Source of the DNA: Branchinecta lynchi
Lineage: Eukaryota; Arthropoda; Branchiopoda; Anostraca; Branchinectidae
NCBI GenBank assembly: GCA_023053575.1
Contig: JAKZAP010000003.1
Coordinates: 3,510,561 to 3,574,560, forward strand
Length of the DNA: 64,000 nt
Direction: 5' to 3'
Below, in pieces: positions 1 through 41,400 of this stretch (within the stretch, counting starts at the first letter, position 1; every line of letters starts with the position of its first letter). The notes below the pieces were generated by a model that searched no databases, was not told the DNA's origin, and saw nothing but the letters and a program-made list of their open reading frames with translations. A program made the position numbers and the translations under genes.

Positions 1-32
1 TGTATGATTTTTTAACACGTGCCAGCATGCTG

Positions 33-1084
33 CCGGAATGCTCCCATAGGAACGAGTGTTTTTCTAATCGAGAATTGGGGTACTTAGCAGCAAGTTAGTG
101 ACATATTATATGAACTCAAACCAAAGCTAAAGTTCAGGAGGATCATGGTCCTATTATAATCAGATCAGAATTTGAAAATTAATTTTTTAGTAGCTACACT
201 AATTGAAGCTAATTGAATTCTTTACATATTGTATACCTAATGTTAAGAATACATCCCACTTCTGACATCATTGTTAAAAATACATCCCACTGTTGAGACC
301 ATTGTTAAGAATACATCCCACTTCTGACAACATTGTTAAGATGTTGAACCTGGAGGAAGTTTCCAAACCCTGTTCTTACACCTTGTTGAGAGGATGGACG
401 AGTGGAGGCGAGGTTTAATGAAGATAAGGCTCCTGGGGTGTGGGCTGAAGACATTCTGACACCGTAGGTGCCCACTAGCCCCAGGACCAGTCAAGAAACC
501 GGACAAAAGAGACAAGGGAAAGTCTCAGGGAATTCTATAGCTCAGCCGCAGTCAATGCTCCCGGAATGCTCCCATAGGAACGAGTGTTTTTCTAATCGAG
601 AATTGGGGTACTTAGCAGCAAGTTAGTGACATATTATATGAACTCAAACCAAAGCTAAAGTTCAGGAGGATCATGGTCCTATTACAATCAGATCAGAATT
701 TGAAAATTAATTTTTTAGTAGCTACACTAATTGAAGCTAATTGAATTCTTTACATATTGTATACCTAATGTTAAGAATACATCCCACTTCTGACATCATT
801 GTTAAAAATACATCCCACTGTTGAGACCATTGTTAAGAATACATCCCACTTCTGACAACATTGTTAAGATGTTGAACCTGGAGGAAGTTTCCAAACCCTG
901 TTCTTACACCTTGTTGAGAGGATGGACGAGTGGAGGCGAGGTTTAATGAAGATAAGGCTCCTGGGGTGTGGGCTGAAGACATTCTGACACCGTAGGTGCC
1001 CACTAGCCCCAGGACCAGTCAAGAAACCGGACAAAAGAGACAAGGGAAAGTCTCAGGGAATTCTATAGCTCAGCCGCAGTCAAT
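33..1084. repeat. 528-bp unit, two tandem copies
   Basis: The block 33-560 is repeated head to tail as 561-1084 with a period of 528 bp and almost no differences (one is T/C in the ATTATAATC / ATTACAATC stretch). Each copy holds an internal mini-array of about 30 bp built on AATACATCCCAC, repeated three times (about 240-330 and 768-860). No coding potential is visible. The near-identity suggests a recent duplication or the edge of a longer array outside the window. Confidence 0.93.
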
Positions 1085-2170
1085 CCAGAAATCCCTAATC
1101 AAGCTGGTTCACACATCCTAGCGAAGCTGGAATTCACATATCCAGTCAAGCCCGAGGCCTACTAGCCGAGATGGACCATAACATCTATAGTTAATTTATC
1201 TTATGCAAATCGTGTACAAGAGTGTGACAGATATAATATAGCACTAATGGGTCCCTAACTAAATATATAAACTGGTCCTTACCATAAATTATAATATAGA
1301 GTAACTGAGGTCTTGCTCCGACCAAGAATGAAAGAGAACTCTTCTTGGCTGCGGATTCATTCCGCAGCCAAAATACTTGGAATGAATGGATCAAAGCCTG
1401 ACCTCAGGTTAGCCAGCAGCTAACTGGAGCTAGTGGATAAAGACCGAGTGACCTATTGTCACAATGCCGGGAAATTAATGATGGTGATGGAAACCGAAGA
1501 GATATATAGAAAAGTAGGCGATAGAGGGAGGGAATAACTAGGAGGACTATTGCAGAGCAAAGTGCTATGGGATGTCTCCATAACACTAAATACTGCTTCA
1601 ATATTTCTAGTTAAAATATTTTTCTTTTCAGACAATATCACCTCATTCTAACCTTAGCTCGAATTCCATGCCGTGACTCACAAAATAATGAAAAGTTGGA
1701 GTTTAAAAAGTAGAATTGCAAAGTAAATACCCAGAAAATCCCTTTTCAAAGCAGCTTCAAAACTAAGAAAAAGCACAGAATTTGAATATTTTTGGACACA
1801 TTACTATTGAAAAAAGTCATATTTCGCCTCTTGACTGTCAGGAGAGCATGTACATCTCATTTTAACATTTTCGCGGCAACATTCGAGGTAGTGTAAAAAT
1901 GAGGGCATGTACAGGGTATCTTTCTATTTGTGCTGTGCAGCCGATGTATTTGCACCACCCCTAGTGAACTTGTGTAAGTAAACACTAAATCACAAGGATT
2001 GCATCTGAAACATCAAAATACATTGATCTTAACCGAATTAATTAATATCAAATGTTATTAACTTAATTCTGTTTCGGTTTTGAAGGCACCTGGCACAAAA
2101 CAAAGAGAAGTGGTAAAATATTGCATTCCAGTTGAATTTTGAATTGTAATGAGTAAATTCAGCTGCTTAG
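1085..2170. other. RIOX1 5' flank, no gene recognised
   Basis: This stretch is AT-rich and contains only short ORFs without codon structure. No repeat family found elsewhere in the window, RNA gene or convincing promoter motif was recognised. It probably holds the upstream regulatory region of RIOX1, but that is inferred from position only. Confidence 0.5.
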
Positions 2171-2500
2171 GCAAATCTAGAAAATGGGGTAAGAGTGTTG
2201 ACAGACGCTGAGGTTCTCCCAGTGGATTTTCTTCACATTCATGATGAAGTTGGGAAATATAAAGTTTTCTGTATTGAGTCAGTAGTTTTGCCAAAAATTC
2301 TGTCAGGAATTTCAGATGCTTCAGATGGCAGCTGTTCAAACTTGTTTGTCTGTTTGGTAGATCATACATTCAAAATGAGTGATCATCCTGAATCTGTTTC
2401 TAAGAGGAGAAACAGATTAGAATCCAACAAAATAAGTGTAACTTTGCGTCTGAGCTACGAAACATTGAATAGTTGGAAGAAGATATGCAAAGCAGGATAA
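2171..2500 (+). CDS. Unidentified ORF just upstream of RIOX1
   Basis: An open frame runs from a TAG at 2168-2170 to a TAA at 2498-2500, about 109 codons with no ATG before the middle (first internal ATG near 2375). The translation looks protein-like, with alternating hydrophobic stretches (KYKVFCIESVV, SNLFVCLVDHTF, ISVTLRLSYETL) and a basic patch KRRNRL. Possible splice acceptors lie at its left edge (TGCTTAG at 2170) and candidate weak donors at 2436, 2448 and 2472. It is either an upstream exon of RIOX1, an exon of a separate gene, or chance. Read together with the start of RIOX1, the strand-helix-strand pattern recalls the XRCC4/PAXX head fold, but that is a guess from pattern, not a homology result. 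Confidence 0.3.
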   Translation, partial: ANLENGVRVLTDAEVLPVDFLHIHDEVGKYKVFCIESVVLPKILSGISDASDGSCSNLFVCLVDHTFKMSDHPESVSKRRNRLESNKISVTLRLSYETLNSWKKICKAG

Positions 2501-2590
2501 AACTATCTCAAGTTAAAAAATTCCAATTACGAAAATTGGCCTAACTTCTTTAATTTTTTTAGCTTGCGCCTCTGAATTTTACTTGCTATC

Positions 2591-30393
<27,803 letters not shown>

Positions 30394-32349
30394 AATATTT
30401 TGCTCTTACTCAAGGTAAAAGCCAAGAGTTTTTGTACATCTTTGTTGAAGATAAGTTCAGTTGTCTATTTTAAGCATATTTGATTATCTGTGGTAATCGC
30501 TCGGGAGAAAGCATCCTCTGGCAGACCTCCTCCATTCAAGTGAAGCACACAGGCGTTGTTTTCGTTTTGGCTTCTGGGCTCAAAACGATGCTGGAATTTC
30601 AGAAACAAAACACATTTTCTCTGATTTTGCATATCTTTGGGGAAAGTAAGGGACTCTGGAAAAGAATAAATTCCATTGAAGTCTGCCCTTGCCGTCTTTC
30701 AGAGACCAAATAAACCAAAACACATTTCTTCCTATTTTGCACATCTCTGGGAGACGTCACGGAATCCGGGAAAAAAAGAAAAAACAGGAAATTTGGGGTT
30801 CGCTCAGTTGGTCCTCTGTTTATTATTATTATTACTATGCTTTATTGATCCACCAAATAAAATAAATGATTGTATAAATACGCAAAAACAGACCAACACT
30901 AAAGCAAACTCTAATCCATCGGAACGACTGAAATAAACAACAACACATGAAAATGGCGAAGGCAGATCAAACACCGCAAACAATGACACAAACTTTTAAA
31001 ACAAGAACTTTAAAAACATTAAAATTTAAAACAAAGATTCAATAAAAATAATTTAAAGCTCATGGAGAAAAGATGACAAATTATGCTTGAGCCCTTGCAA
31101 CTTACGTCCAAACTTTTCATGCTTCTTCATCATAATTTCCAGAGTTTTTTTTTATACTATACCATAAGTCCTCCGAAGTCTGTTGGTTCTCTATCGTCCT
31201 TGTGACATAATCGCATTGTTTTACTCCCTTATTCCTTAGTGATCTAAAGGGGAAGTTCACTATACATGTGTGTATTTAATCGCATGTATATGTTATAGAT
31301 GTAGGATTGAACCAGAGAAAGATAATACTCTTAATGACTAACTCTCCTTGTCGATGCAAAATCGCCGGGGACCTAGCGGAAGAGCCGGAAGCTGTATCTG
31401 CTCCGAAAGATTGCCGTGATTGGTTGACACAGGATTTGAGCCGTTAGTGAGACGTTTACTCCTTCTTCCTGAGGATCACTGGCGTGTGTTGGACTTAGTC
31501 ATATAGAATATTCTTGCAGCGTACAGGATCACACGGTTTATCCTACGCGTTTTCGAACTAGTAAAAAAAATTCTCAAACTTTAAATGACCCCATATTTCT
31601 CCGTGGTCTAAAAATTAAGAGACATATCTCGAAAGAATATTTCTTTTCTTTTATTTTGCTCCTATATTTTTCCGTCTGACTTCTTTTCACAGTGTTGCCA
31701 CTTCAATAAAGTAAATGGGAAGCGCCAGATTTGAGCGAAGACTTTTTTCCGCCAGGGAAGATATGAGAAGGGTGGTTGATCAAAACACTCGTACGCTATT
31801 GGCTAACACAAAAAAGACTCGCACGCTATTGGTTAATTTCTTATGTACTTGAGTTCGTCCGACACTTAGGCCAGGATAAAAAATGTTCAAGCAAATCGTG
31901 TGACCCTGTAAGTTACCCCTTCATTGCTGTTTACCCTCAATGTACCCTGTTCGATAAACTTTGAACTTGTTTCTTATGGCGCCAACATTCAACATTCATG
32001 CAGCGGCGACTGCGGGATCAGCGACCCCATTTGATTTCGTTTCCGTGCATCGGCCACCGCGTGATCAGCGACCCACCATGCAGCGTCCACTGCATGATTA
32101 GCGACCCTTGTCCAATTTTGTTGTCAGCTGCGCTAACTTCATTTATTTTATGAATATTATTTATTTTGTGTATATTTATTTTATATATTTTATTTTATGG
32201 CGTGTTCGGATCCTTCTACCTCCAGCCGGGAAAGGACCCTTGCCAAGGGGCATATTTTTTGTTCGCTGGAAAGCTGAAGTATCCGTTTAGCGCCCTCGAC
32301 AGAGGCAGTTAATTTGGAAAGAAGGAATATTTTGAACTGGATTTTTTAG
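30394..32349. other. Gap between convergent RIOX1 and MCFD2-like genes
   Basis: Holds the RIOX1 3' UTR (polyadenylation signals at 30665 and near 30709, within two diverged copies of an about 100-bp repeat). The rest is AT-rich unassigned DNA. A 110-bp sequence at about 31420-31530 (GTGAGACGTTTACTCCTTC...) recurs at 35340-35460. No gene was recognised. Confidence 0.55.
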
Positions 32350-32381
32350 TTTATTGTTTGTTGAATCAGTACAAACATAGA

Positions 32382-32479
32382 TTAGCCTTTGTTCGCTCTC
32401 CTTCCTAAAATGTATTCTGAGTAGCTGAGAAGGCCGTTGCCGTCTAGGTCGTCGTCTTCCAGTACATTGTCGATCATTT
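32382..32479 (-). CDS. MCFD2-like exon 5 (EF-hand 2, stop)
   Basis: Residues 163-194 with loop [13 protein letters not shown]-terminus RRANKG, TAA at 32384-32382. Acceptor TTTTTTCAG. Confidence 0.94.
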
Positions 32480-35400
32480 CTGAAAAAAAAAATGTGAAGT
32501 GAAAATGTGAAAAGTGTCAATGACAACGAAAACCTCGTGGAACGCTCAAGCGTTTTTCAAAAAGGTGTAACAAGCTGTATAGCGCTATACCTGATCTTTA
32601 CGTCTTAATACGCATCCCTGTTCAAATAGAAAGAAAAGGTTCTTATCGATGGCCCTTTCGGTTGCCACGCTGATACAGTTTTTCGGTGTTATTAGTACTA
32701 CTTGAAGTACACTAGTACAATTTAACGCCCATTGTATTGTAAAATGCTACTAAATTAACGGATGTACAACATTGGTCCTCGAACTAACAATAAGCAGTCG
32801 TAACAGGACAAAACATTCTCGTTCAAGAAAAGTTGTTTCTTCAACCTCCAACAAAGTAGAACTGCTTCCCATGGCAACCCTGACGACGCTGCTCCTTTCC
32901 TCGGCCCGCTGGCGGGACCAACCAAGCGATCTGATTGGCCCTGCATATGCATAAGCGAAAACAGAAGCGGGGTTTATTCGCCTTATTACAGCGTGCCCCG
33001 GGGAAAGAGGAATCTGTATATTTGAAGAATGTATTAGATTCGAGGGATTATGGTAGAACTTGATTCAACAAACTTAAATCCTAGATACATTATTGACAGA
33101 ACAGGACCGGTTCGGGGAACTGTGGGGGGGGGAGCTGAAGGGTTTTACCTGAAATTCCGGTGACAGCGAGTTAGGATACTTCTAGATTTGTTCATATTAT
33201 GGATCCGGCCATATTTGGGGAGTGGAGGGCGGGGAAATCCGGAATGTTGTGTCATGGAGCAGTTTCTAACGGGCGATCTGATCCGAATGACGAGAGGACG
33301 TTTTTCAGATATTCTGTCCCGGGACAACTTCAATTCTGAAATAGTCGCCAACGAATGGAATAACCTTTTGGGATTCATTGAATCAGCCCCGTCTTCCCAT
33401 GAAAGTGATTTCGGGAGAGACTCATCTGATAAAAATGTTAGCTACCCTTACAAGTGCCACATGAGCTTTCTGCTCTTATGTTATGTTTTGAAGTCGAAAC
33501 CAGGTTTTTATTCACTCTTTCTTGTCTCCTCTGTTCTTCTTTTCCTTCTTGATTTATTCAGCCGATACGTTGATTCTTTGGTTTTAAGTTTCATAACAGA
33601 TAACACGAGGATGCGCGGTCTCAGCAGATAATACGTAACAGATAACGCTTCGGATTTTATCTCTTGTGTTTCAGAGTCTTGTGCATACTAAGCTTTACCA
33701 TTAGGAAGAACCGAAAAACCGCCAAAAAGTATCTGCTGAGTTTTCCGACATCATGACGATAAGGAATAAAGTCAATAGATGCTTGTTGGGCCGTTCCTAA
33801 CAAAGCTTGTAATGCATAACATTTCATGCATAACGTTTTCAAACACAATAGATAACATCCAAAGTGTTAAATGTTACGCATTATCTGTTGAAACCGGGCA
33901 TCCTCATGTTATCTGTTATGAAACTTCTGACAGCGCGGCCAGTGTCTTGCCCGAGCCAACCACACCTTTTTGGGATTTCCTGGCAGAAATTATATATTAG
34001 AGTATTTTCCGTTAAATACAGTGAAATGAAAAAGATTATTTTTTGCAAAATTACCGACTCTGTTAAAGTTCAATGGGCATATCAAACTACCCCAATCCCA
34101 CTCTGTAACAACCTAGGAACAATGCGTGCCCCTAGATCAGCAGCTTTTTCAACAGTTTCCTCTCTGTGATATTTCAAAGCGTGAATTTTTGGGCCAGTAC
34201 ATTCTCAATTTACCAGCTTGGACAAATATAAAAGTGATGTTTCTTATAATACTTAGTAGATCTTTGTTTTATGCATACATCAGCTTGTATAATTCAGATT
34301 TGAATAGGTTATTTGTTTGTGAATGATTTTTGTAGCTATGTTAATTTTTATAAGCTTATTGCATATTGTGGTACAGTTTATAAAGCAAGCTAATCAAGCT
34401 TCACAACACTATTCCACAAAGAAAAACTTTTAATAGGCACTTTAAGCCATGGAACTTCTGATGAAACACTAGAACAACCAGGTAAACTGCATCTGCGGCT
34501 TGACCTTGGTGACATCTCAAATATATCCTTTTCTATCACGCACTGCTGGGAGTTTTTGAATTTCCTGCCACGATATCGCAGCTCCTAAGATTTGGATCGC
34601 CGAAATGCCAGAGAGGTAAAGACAAGGGATAACAAGAAAACGGCGGATTTTCATAGCGCCCTTTAAAGGAAGTCGGAAATGTTTATTTTTGAAGTATTTA
34701 ATACAAAGTAAAGCATTAGAAGTGTCCATTGGGCTCTAACTTCCTACCCTGAATCTCTGTGTTCGAGCCTGACGTGAGCCGCACTAGCCAAAACTGGAAT
34801 AATCAGACTTACTGACATAAAACTTCAGATTTTGCTCGTTCTGCCGCTGAAGCATTCCCAGTTGTCTCCTTTTCTCTTCTTCGGGTAGAGTCGGGTCATA
34901 TTCGGGTTCTGGTAGGACGTGACTGACTGCCGACAAAAGTTCGAGTCCGTCTAGTTGCATGTTTCCGTCATAATCGTGAACCCTGAAAAGGCCCTCAATT
35001 TTAATTGGAAAAGATACGTTTAATTTGAATGGACACGATATCTGTTGAGCGCATTGAGGTATTTGGTCGAAACTTATTGCGGACATCCGCTCAAGCAAAG
35101 TACAACTTGAGTCCGTAGATGGGATGGGGGGGGGGGGATATAAATTAGGCCTTGCAAGAATTGGCGCAGAATCCAGAAATCTCTAGTTACAACAAAATGT
35201 CTCGATCGTTTTTCAGGGTTTATTTGTGTAAACGCGGCATGGTGATAAAAAAATGACACGATCCAGCTACAATATGTTATGTGAGCTGACAGAACGAGTG
35301 AATGAGCATAGATCTTAAAAAAATAGGGCGCTATCCAATCCGGATGACCTGTCTTTTTGAGTTGTTGAGTTTGAGTCGTTCGTGAGACGTTTTCTCGTTC

Positions 35401-38400
35401 TTCCTGAGGAACGCTGGCGTGTTTTGGACTTAAGTCATATAGAGTATTGGCTTGCCTGGAGTATTTGCGTAGACAATGTGTACAAAAGGGTAAAATGTTA
35501 TACCTCGAAACTTAGGTTTAAAACTTAGAGGGACAGTTATTAAAATTAAAATAGAAGCCAAAAGGGCAATTACACCTCCTAATTTATTAGGAATAGAACG
35601 TAGAATTGCATAAGCAAATAAAAAATATTGATAGTGTTTTCTTTGATGGTAGTCTTCAAGTATCCCGGAAGTAAAAACTTCTTACTTGAAATAGTAGAAT
35701 TCCTTTTCAGCATCACTCATCTTAGAGATATCCTTGTCAGGCATCATTGCTGCCAAATCCTCTCTCAAGTGCCTAAAACAGAAAGTGTCAAGACAAAATT
35801 TATAGCGAATTTTTCTGCGAAACATGTTTGTGCCAAGCCCACAAGTTGTCTGTTTTGGTAGGACATTTCAAATGTCTAAAAATAAAAAGATATGTCAGTA
35901 ATTAGAGCTTTAGGCTTAAATCCTTAAAATTTTGTACTAGAAGTGTACTCAGTTCTTATCTACAGTAGAGGTATGTTTATGCGAACAGTTACTTTAATGT
36001 GAAAAGTGCAGTTTTGGGCTAAAAGATAGAATGAAGATCCAAGATACCTATTCAGGTGTTTTCAGATGCCCTTAATTACCTACTTTGGCTAACTGGTAGT
36101 TAGCTTTAGACACAGCAAGTGCATGAAAATGGCAAAGTCCAATTCTAAAAAATGTTTACGTATGCTCACAAGCAGCTACTTTTATTATTTGGACACGCAT
36201 TTGCCGCCAAATTTCAATTTCCCGCCAAAATTGAGCCACAAAATCGAAAACCACGTCGACAGTTCTTTGACAAGTTCGAGTCACAGAGCGAGCCACAAAA
36301 TCTCGTGGGCCGCACAAACGACCGTGGAAATGCTCTTTTCGAACCACAAACTTTACTGGGATCGCGGAAAACGCCTATAGAAGCCTTTGTCTCCGTAGGA
36401 CCAGTCCTAGACAAAGGGCACTATTACTTTTTCCTCCTTCTTTTGCATTACCAAGATTTCAATATAGCATGTAGCCTACAGATAACACTAAATACATTGT
36501 CAGAAGTCTCATAACCGACAACAAGCGTCAAAAAAAGCGTCTGGCGATTTTCTGACGTCGTGACGACAAACAAATAAGTCAGCAGAAGCTTTTTGGCGGT
36601 TTTTCGGCTCTTCCTGGCACTGCTTGTTATCCATAACATTTCATGAATAACGTTTTGTCTGTTGAAACCGCGCATCCTTGTCTTGTCTGTTATGAATCTT
36701 CTGACAGTGTAGCTTGGCCGAAAGAACTGTATTGTGGGTTCAACGCATCTTGATCGAAAAGGGTTGAGATAGAACAATCTAGTTACCAATCACTTATTCA
36801 CTCACAGAGGCTTCAAGACACGATGAAAACGCGTTACTTCGCAGTTCCGTTATTCGCGAGTGAAACTTATCTGTCGAATTTGGGGTACCTCTATGCGCTT
36901 GTACCTGTGCTATACGTGCCAAGTTTCATGCACGTCCGATTACCCGTTCCAAGTCCCGCTACTTCCGTTCCCCATCCCTACTACATTCCCTAATATGACT
37001 GCCAAGTTTCATGGTCCTAGCACGTCTGGAAGTACCCTAACTCGAGATCAAATTCCGTGAAACCCCCTCCTCCTCCCCCCACTGTGACACGATCCGGTCC
37101 TGTTTTGTCAGTAATGTATCTAGGGATTACGCTTGTTCGTCCAACCAAGTCCAACTCTGATCCCTCGGATCTAAGCGTTTCACGAGTTTTCCGTGCCCCC
37201 TCCAACTCCCCCTCCCCCAGTGATGAGATTCGGTCCAGACTGGAAACTCAACATCTGAGGCACTTGTCAAGTTTCATGCAAGTCGGATCACCCGTTGTGA
37301 TATCACTAGGTTCCGGATTCCTGACCCATGTACTCCCCCCACGATGATCAGATAGGCGAATGGACTATTTTCAAATTAATATGATAGAGTCCTTCATATG
37401 CCTGCCAAGTTTCATGGTATTCAGCACATCTCGAAGTACCCTAACTCGAGATCACGGGAATCCCCCCCAAACTCCCCCACTGTGACACGATCCGGTCCTG
37501 TTTTGTCAGTAAGAGATTATGCTTATTCTTCCCACCAAGTTCCATCCCGATCCCTCGACTCTACGCCTTTCACAAGATTTCCGGTTCCCCCCTTCAGCCC
37601 CCCACCCCACCCCCAGTTAGCGTATCCGGTCCGAATTGGAAACTGAACAGCAGAGGCACTTGTTTTCTTGACACTTGTCAAGTTTCATGCACGTGCGATT
37701 ATCCGATCAGGGAAATGACTATTTCCAAGTTAATCTGGTCGGGTCCCTGGTATGCCTGCCAAGTTTCATCGTCCTAGCTTATGTGGAAGCGCCCAAACTA
37801 GCAAAATGCGGACAGACAGACATACATTACGATCGCTATATGGCACTTGAGTAAGCTCAAGGGCCATACAAACTATCCTTGTTTTATTCTTTCTATTACC
37901 AAAGCATATCTGACTGTTTCTATCCGCGATAACTCTTGTGACAAACATCATCCGCTAGGAAGTGGTATCTTTTATCGTAATATTGTAGAAAGGAAAGATG
38001 TTTGAAACTTTTATAAAAATGTAATTTTCAAAACAAGTGCCTATTTGAAAAATTAGGAGAATCTGATAGCCTAGAGTATTGCATTGCAGAAGAAGTGGCG
38101 GATTTATTGCGAGAGCAGCTTTCTTAGTTTTGAGGTCCAGGTTTAGGTCACTAATTCTTGTTCTTTAAACAATAAACGGGCAGTTGCGCCATTTGGGAAG
38201 GGGGGCCCTGCCCCCTTTGGCATATATTGCAAAATCTTTCGCCTTGGGGCTATTTGTTTTGCCGAAAATGCAGAGCAACGACTTTACTTCAGAAACTACT
38301 CTAGATATTACCCAAAACAGAGTAATTAAATGTCGAGTCTAAGATTGGCTCCCAAAAATGATCTTTGCCCCCCCCCCCCCTCCCCGTCCAAAGTTTTATG

Positions 38401-41400
38401 AAATGACGCCTTTGGGCTCGGGACTCACTCTTCGTCGTGGAGTAGTTGTTGATCGTGTGTGATTTTTCCCGGTTTTTCGTCGCCATTGGTTGGTTGGGGT
38501 CGGTAGTGCTCGTGCTGTCTGTACGGTTGTGGTTCCGTCCTGAAATTCCAGTAGCATAATTAGATTGTTGTTTTTAGTTACTTCCACCCAAATTGGTCTA
38601 TAAAATATAACGGGGAAAATCGCAAGCAAAGTAGGCCTATACATTTCCCAAAACGTTCGTACATGTGAAATACACCAGTTAAAAGTCATAATTCAAGAGT
38701 AAATTTAACAACATACCCGCTGAACGTGTGAGATGGTGGCGGTTTATACAAGGACTTTGTACCGTGACAAATAAGCAAATTTTGGAATTTTATTTAATAA
38801 GTCTAGGACTCCAATGTCTGAGCCACGTAGACATACGAGGCCTCACACAATGAGGCACAGTGAGGCCTCGTGCAAAGTGAAAACCAAATAAAACCGAAGA
38901 TATGACTTTTACTATTTGTAAACAGACTGAATTTTCCATTTTTGTCCAGAAATCTGTTTTAATACAGTTAAAGGACCTGACTTATCTATAATACCAATGC
39001 AACCTACTTCCCATAATCACTCCACATATTTCTGAACCCGGAGACTCCAATTTCGTACGGTACCTTCTAACCCCTCTAAGAAAACCACCCTGATTTTCTC
39101 ACTTGTCGTGTTTGGCAACCTTCGATGTGTATCACGCTGTCGACGGTTGTCTGCGAGAAGTTTTTCCATCAGAAAAAAGGTTGTGTAAATTGTTCCCCTG
39201 TTTTCGCCGCAAGTCAACGGGTCTCACAAAAGGCTTAAAACAGCCAAAAGCGTGGGTTCTTTCTTGAAAGCACAGCATAGTTTTAAGTATTCAAATATTT
39301 TAAAATACTATAAGTTGTAGAGTAAATAGTGCGAGGGGTCCTTTAAGGTAAATTGAGTTTAAAAGAAGTTAAACTGCTTCGAGGTTGCATTCTTTCGTAC
39401 GGCCCATTCACAACGGGTTTTAGCTAATACTCGATATCAGCCGGTTCCGGAAATCGCTCTGAGACCAAGAATTGACTGGGTTTCTGCCGTTCGCAATTGA
39501 TCTTGGTGCCAGTTTCGGATACCAGCTAGTCTCGCTGCAAGTCAACGGGTCTCATAAAGGCTTAAAACAGCCAAAAGCGTGGGTTCTTTGTTGAAAGCAC
39601 AGCATAGTTTTAAGTATTCAAATATTTTAAAATACTATAAGTTGTAGAGTAAATAGTGCGAGGGGTCCTTTAAGGTAAATTGAGTTTAAAAGAAGCTAAA
39701 CTGCTTCGAGGTTGCATTCTTTCGTACGGCCCATTCACAACGGGTTTTAGCTAATACTCGATATCAGCCGGTTCCGGAAATCGCTCTGAGACCGAGAATT
39801 GACTGGGTTTCTGCCGTTCGCAATTGATCTTGGTGCCAGTTTCGGATACCAGCTAGTCTCTCACCCAAGTTGAAATCAGTTCAACTTTCGAGGGTACTAG
39901 CCAATCAGAATATTTTGGGGAATATTGAGGAATATTCTGATTGGCTAGTTTCGAACCAAGCGCAATAGATAAAATCACATCCACTCCTTGCTGTCTTGAA
40001 AACCGAAAGTGAATTTAGGTCATTGTTCTTCGGTCTGACGGGATTCACAGCGTTAGCCAATCGGAACATAGCTGAGAATTCCCCTAAGTAATGTGATTGG
40101 CTAGTACCCGGAAAAGTTGAACTGATTTCAACTTGGCTGCGAGACTAGCTGGTACCCGAAACTGGCACCAGTATCGATTGTGAACGGCTGAAACCCAGCA
40201 AATTCTCGGTCTCAGAGCGATTTCTGGAACTGGCTGGTACCGAGTATTAGTTAAAACCCGTTGTGAATGGGCCTTTCCTGCGGTTTAGTTAAAATTCCGG
40301 TTCTGAAAATAAAATAACCGGAACTAATAAACACTCGTTTAAGCTGATCGCGAATTATACAGGTAGCGCTAAAAAGGAGCTGAGATTTTCCGTGTGATAT
40401 TTAGGTCATTCTTGTTGACGGTCCTCGTCAGACTGCAGCTGGAAGAAAGATATTGCATTGAAATATGATTATATAATAACCACTGTTGCAGTTGAATCGA
40501 AACTTTCTAGGGGGGTCCTTTGCGCGTTGATGGCTGTAGAGCTGAACGGGTGACCCCATCCACGCGAAAAGGAGAACATCGATCGGGCGTTGAACGGCTG
40601 AGGAAGGTGGGTTCCGTCCACGCGAAAATGCCCATTCGGGAGTACGCGAGTGGGAAGGTCCACATTTTTTCTGTCTTCAATGTGTGCAGACCTTTTTTCT
40701 ATCCACGATTCAGCTTAACGCTGCCCCTGGATCGGTGTTGAATGGGAGGCGTCCATCGAGTTGGATGGTCTGCTCGACGTTATCCACGCGAAAATGTTCT
40801 AGCGTTGATCACCCTCATCCAAGTCACCTGTTAAAACCGGGACTCGAGCGGTACGAACATCGTATCATCTATCCCCCTCCCCTCCCGTCTTCCGTGCGTC
40901 GGTCCGAGAGGAATACTGGCAATGAGTTTTTCCCCCTATCCCGCTAATTCTTCTACCCAATTTTTACGTAGTTTCATTCCATCATTTATTTCTGGTAATT
41001 TCTTGTAAGTGTATTAGTTAATTTGTTTCTTGTGTGTCTGTGTATTTCGTAAATTTGTATTCCTTTTCTAGCTTTTAGCTATTAGGATTAAACTTGATTG
41101 ATTGATTGATCTACAGTGGAGCTTATTTGAACACTTCTTCAACTGTTTCAGTACCCTGGTTTTGCCGCTTTCTTATAAAATAGTCAAATGCCATGAAAAA
41201 ATAACAAACTTGTTATCAGCTAGCAACTATTTCAGGGTTGTCTTGACACAGACTTTGAGTTTGAAGTTGAGAAAATGAATTTATTTAGAATTTACACATT
41301 TGCTAATTTTTCTATTGAGGAATCTGTTAATTTGAACGCTATCTTCTCTGTTAAAAGCACGTTACAAGATTCATTGTGAGAAGAATACCAGGTGGCAGTT

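Noticed and set aside
34784..35098. 104-codon EF-hand gene as one ORF
   Set aside because: Only 34813-34982 is exon; the rest of the open frame is intron read-through.
36123..36514. Overlapping 85- and 120-codon ORFs
   Set aside because: Both strands are open at the same place and the sequence holds an internal short repeat; no similarity recognised and inside an MCFD2-like intron.
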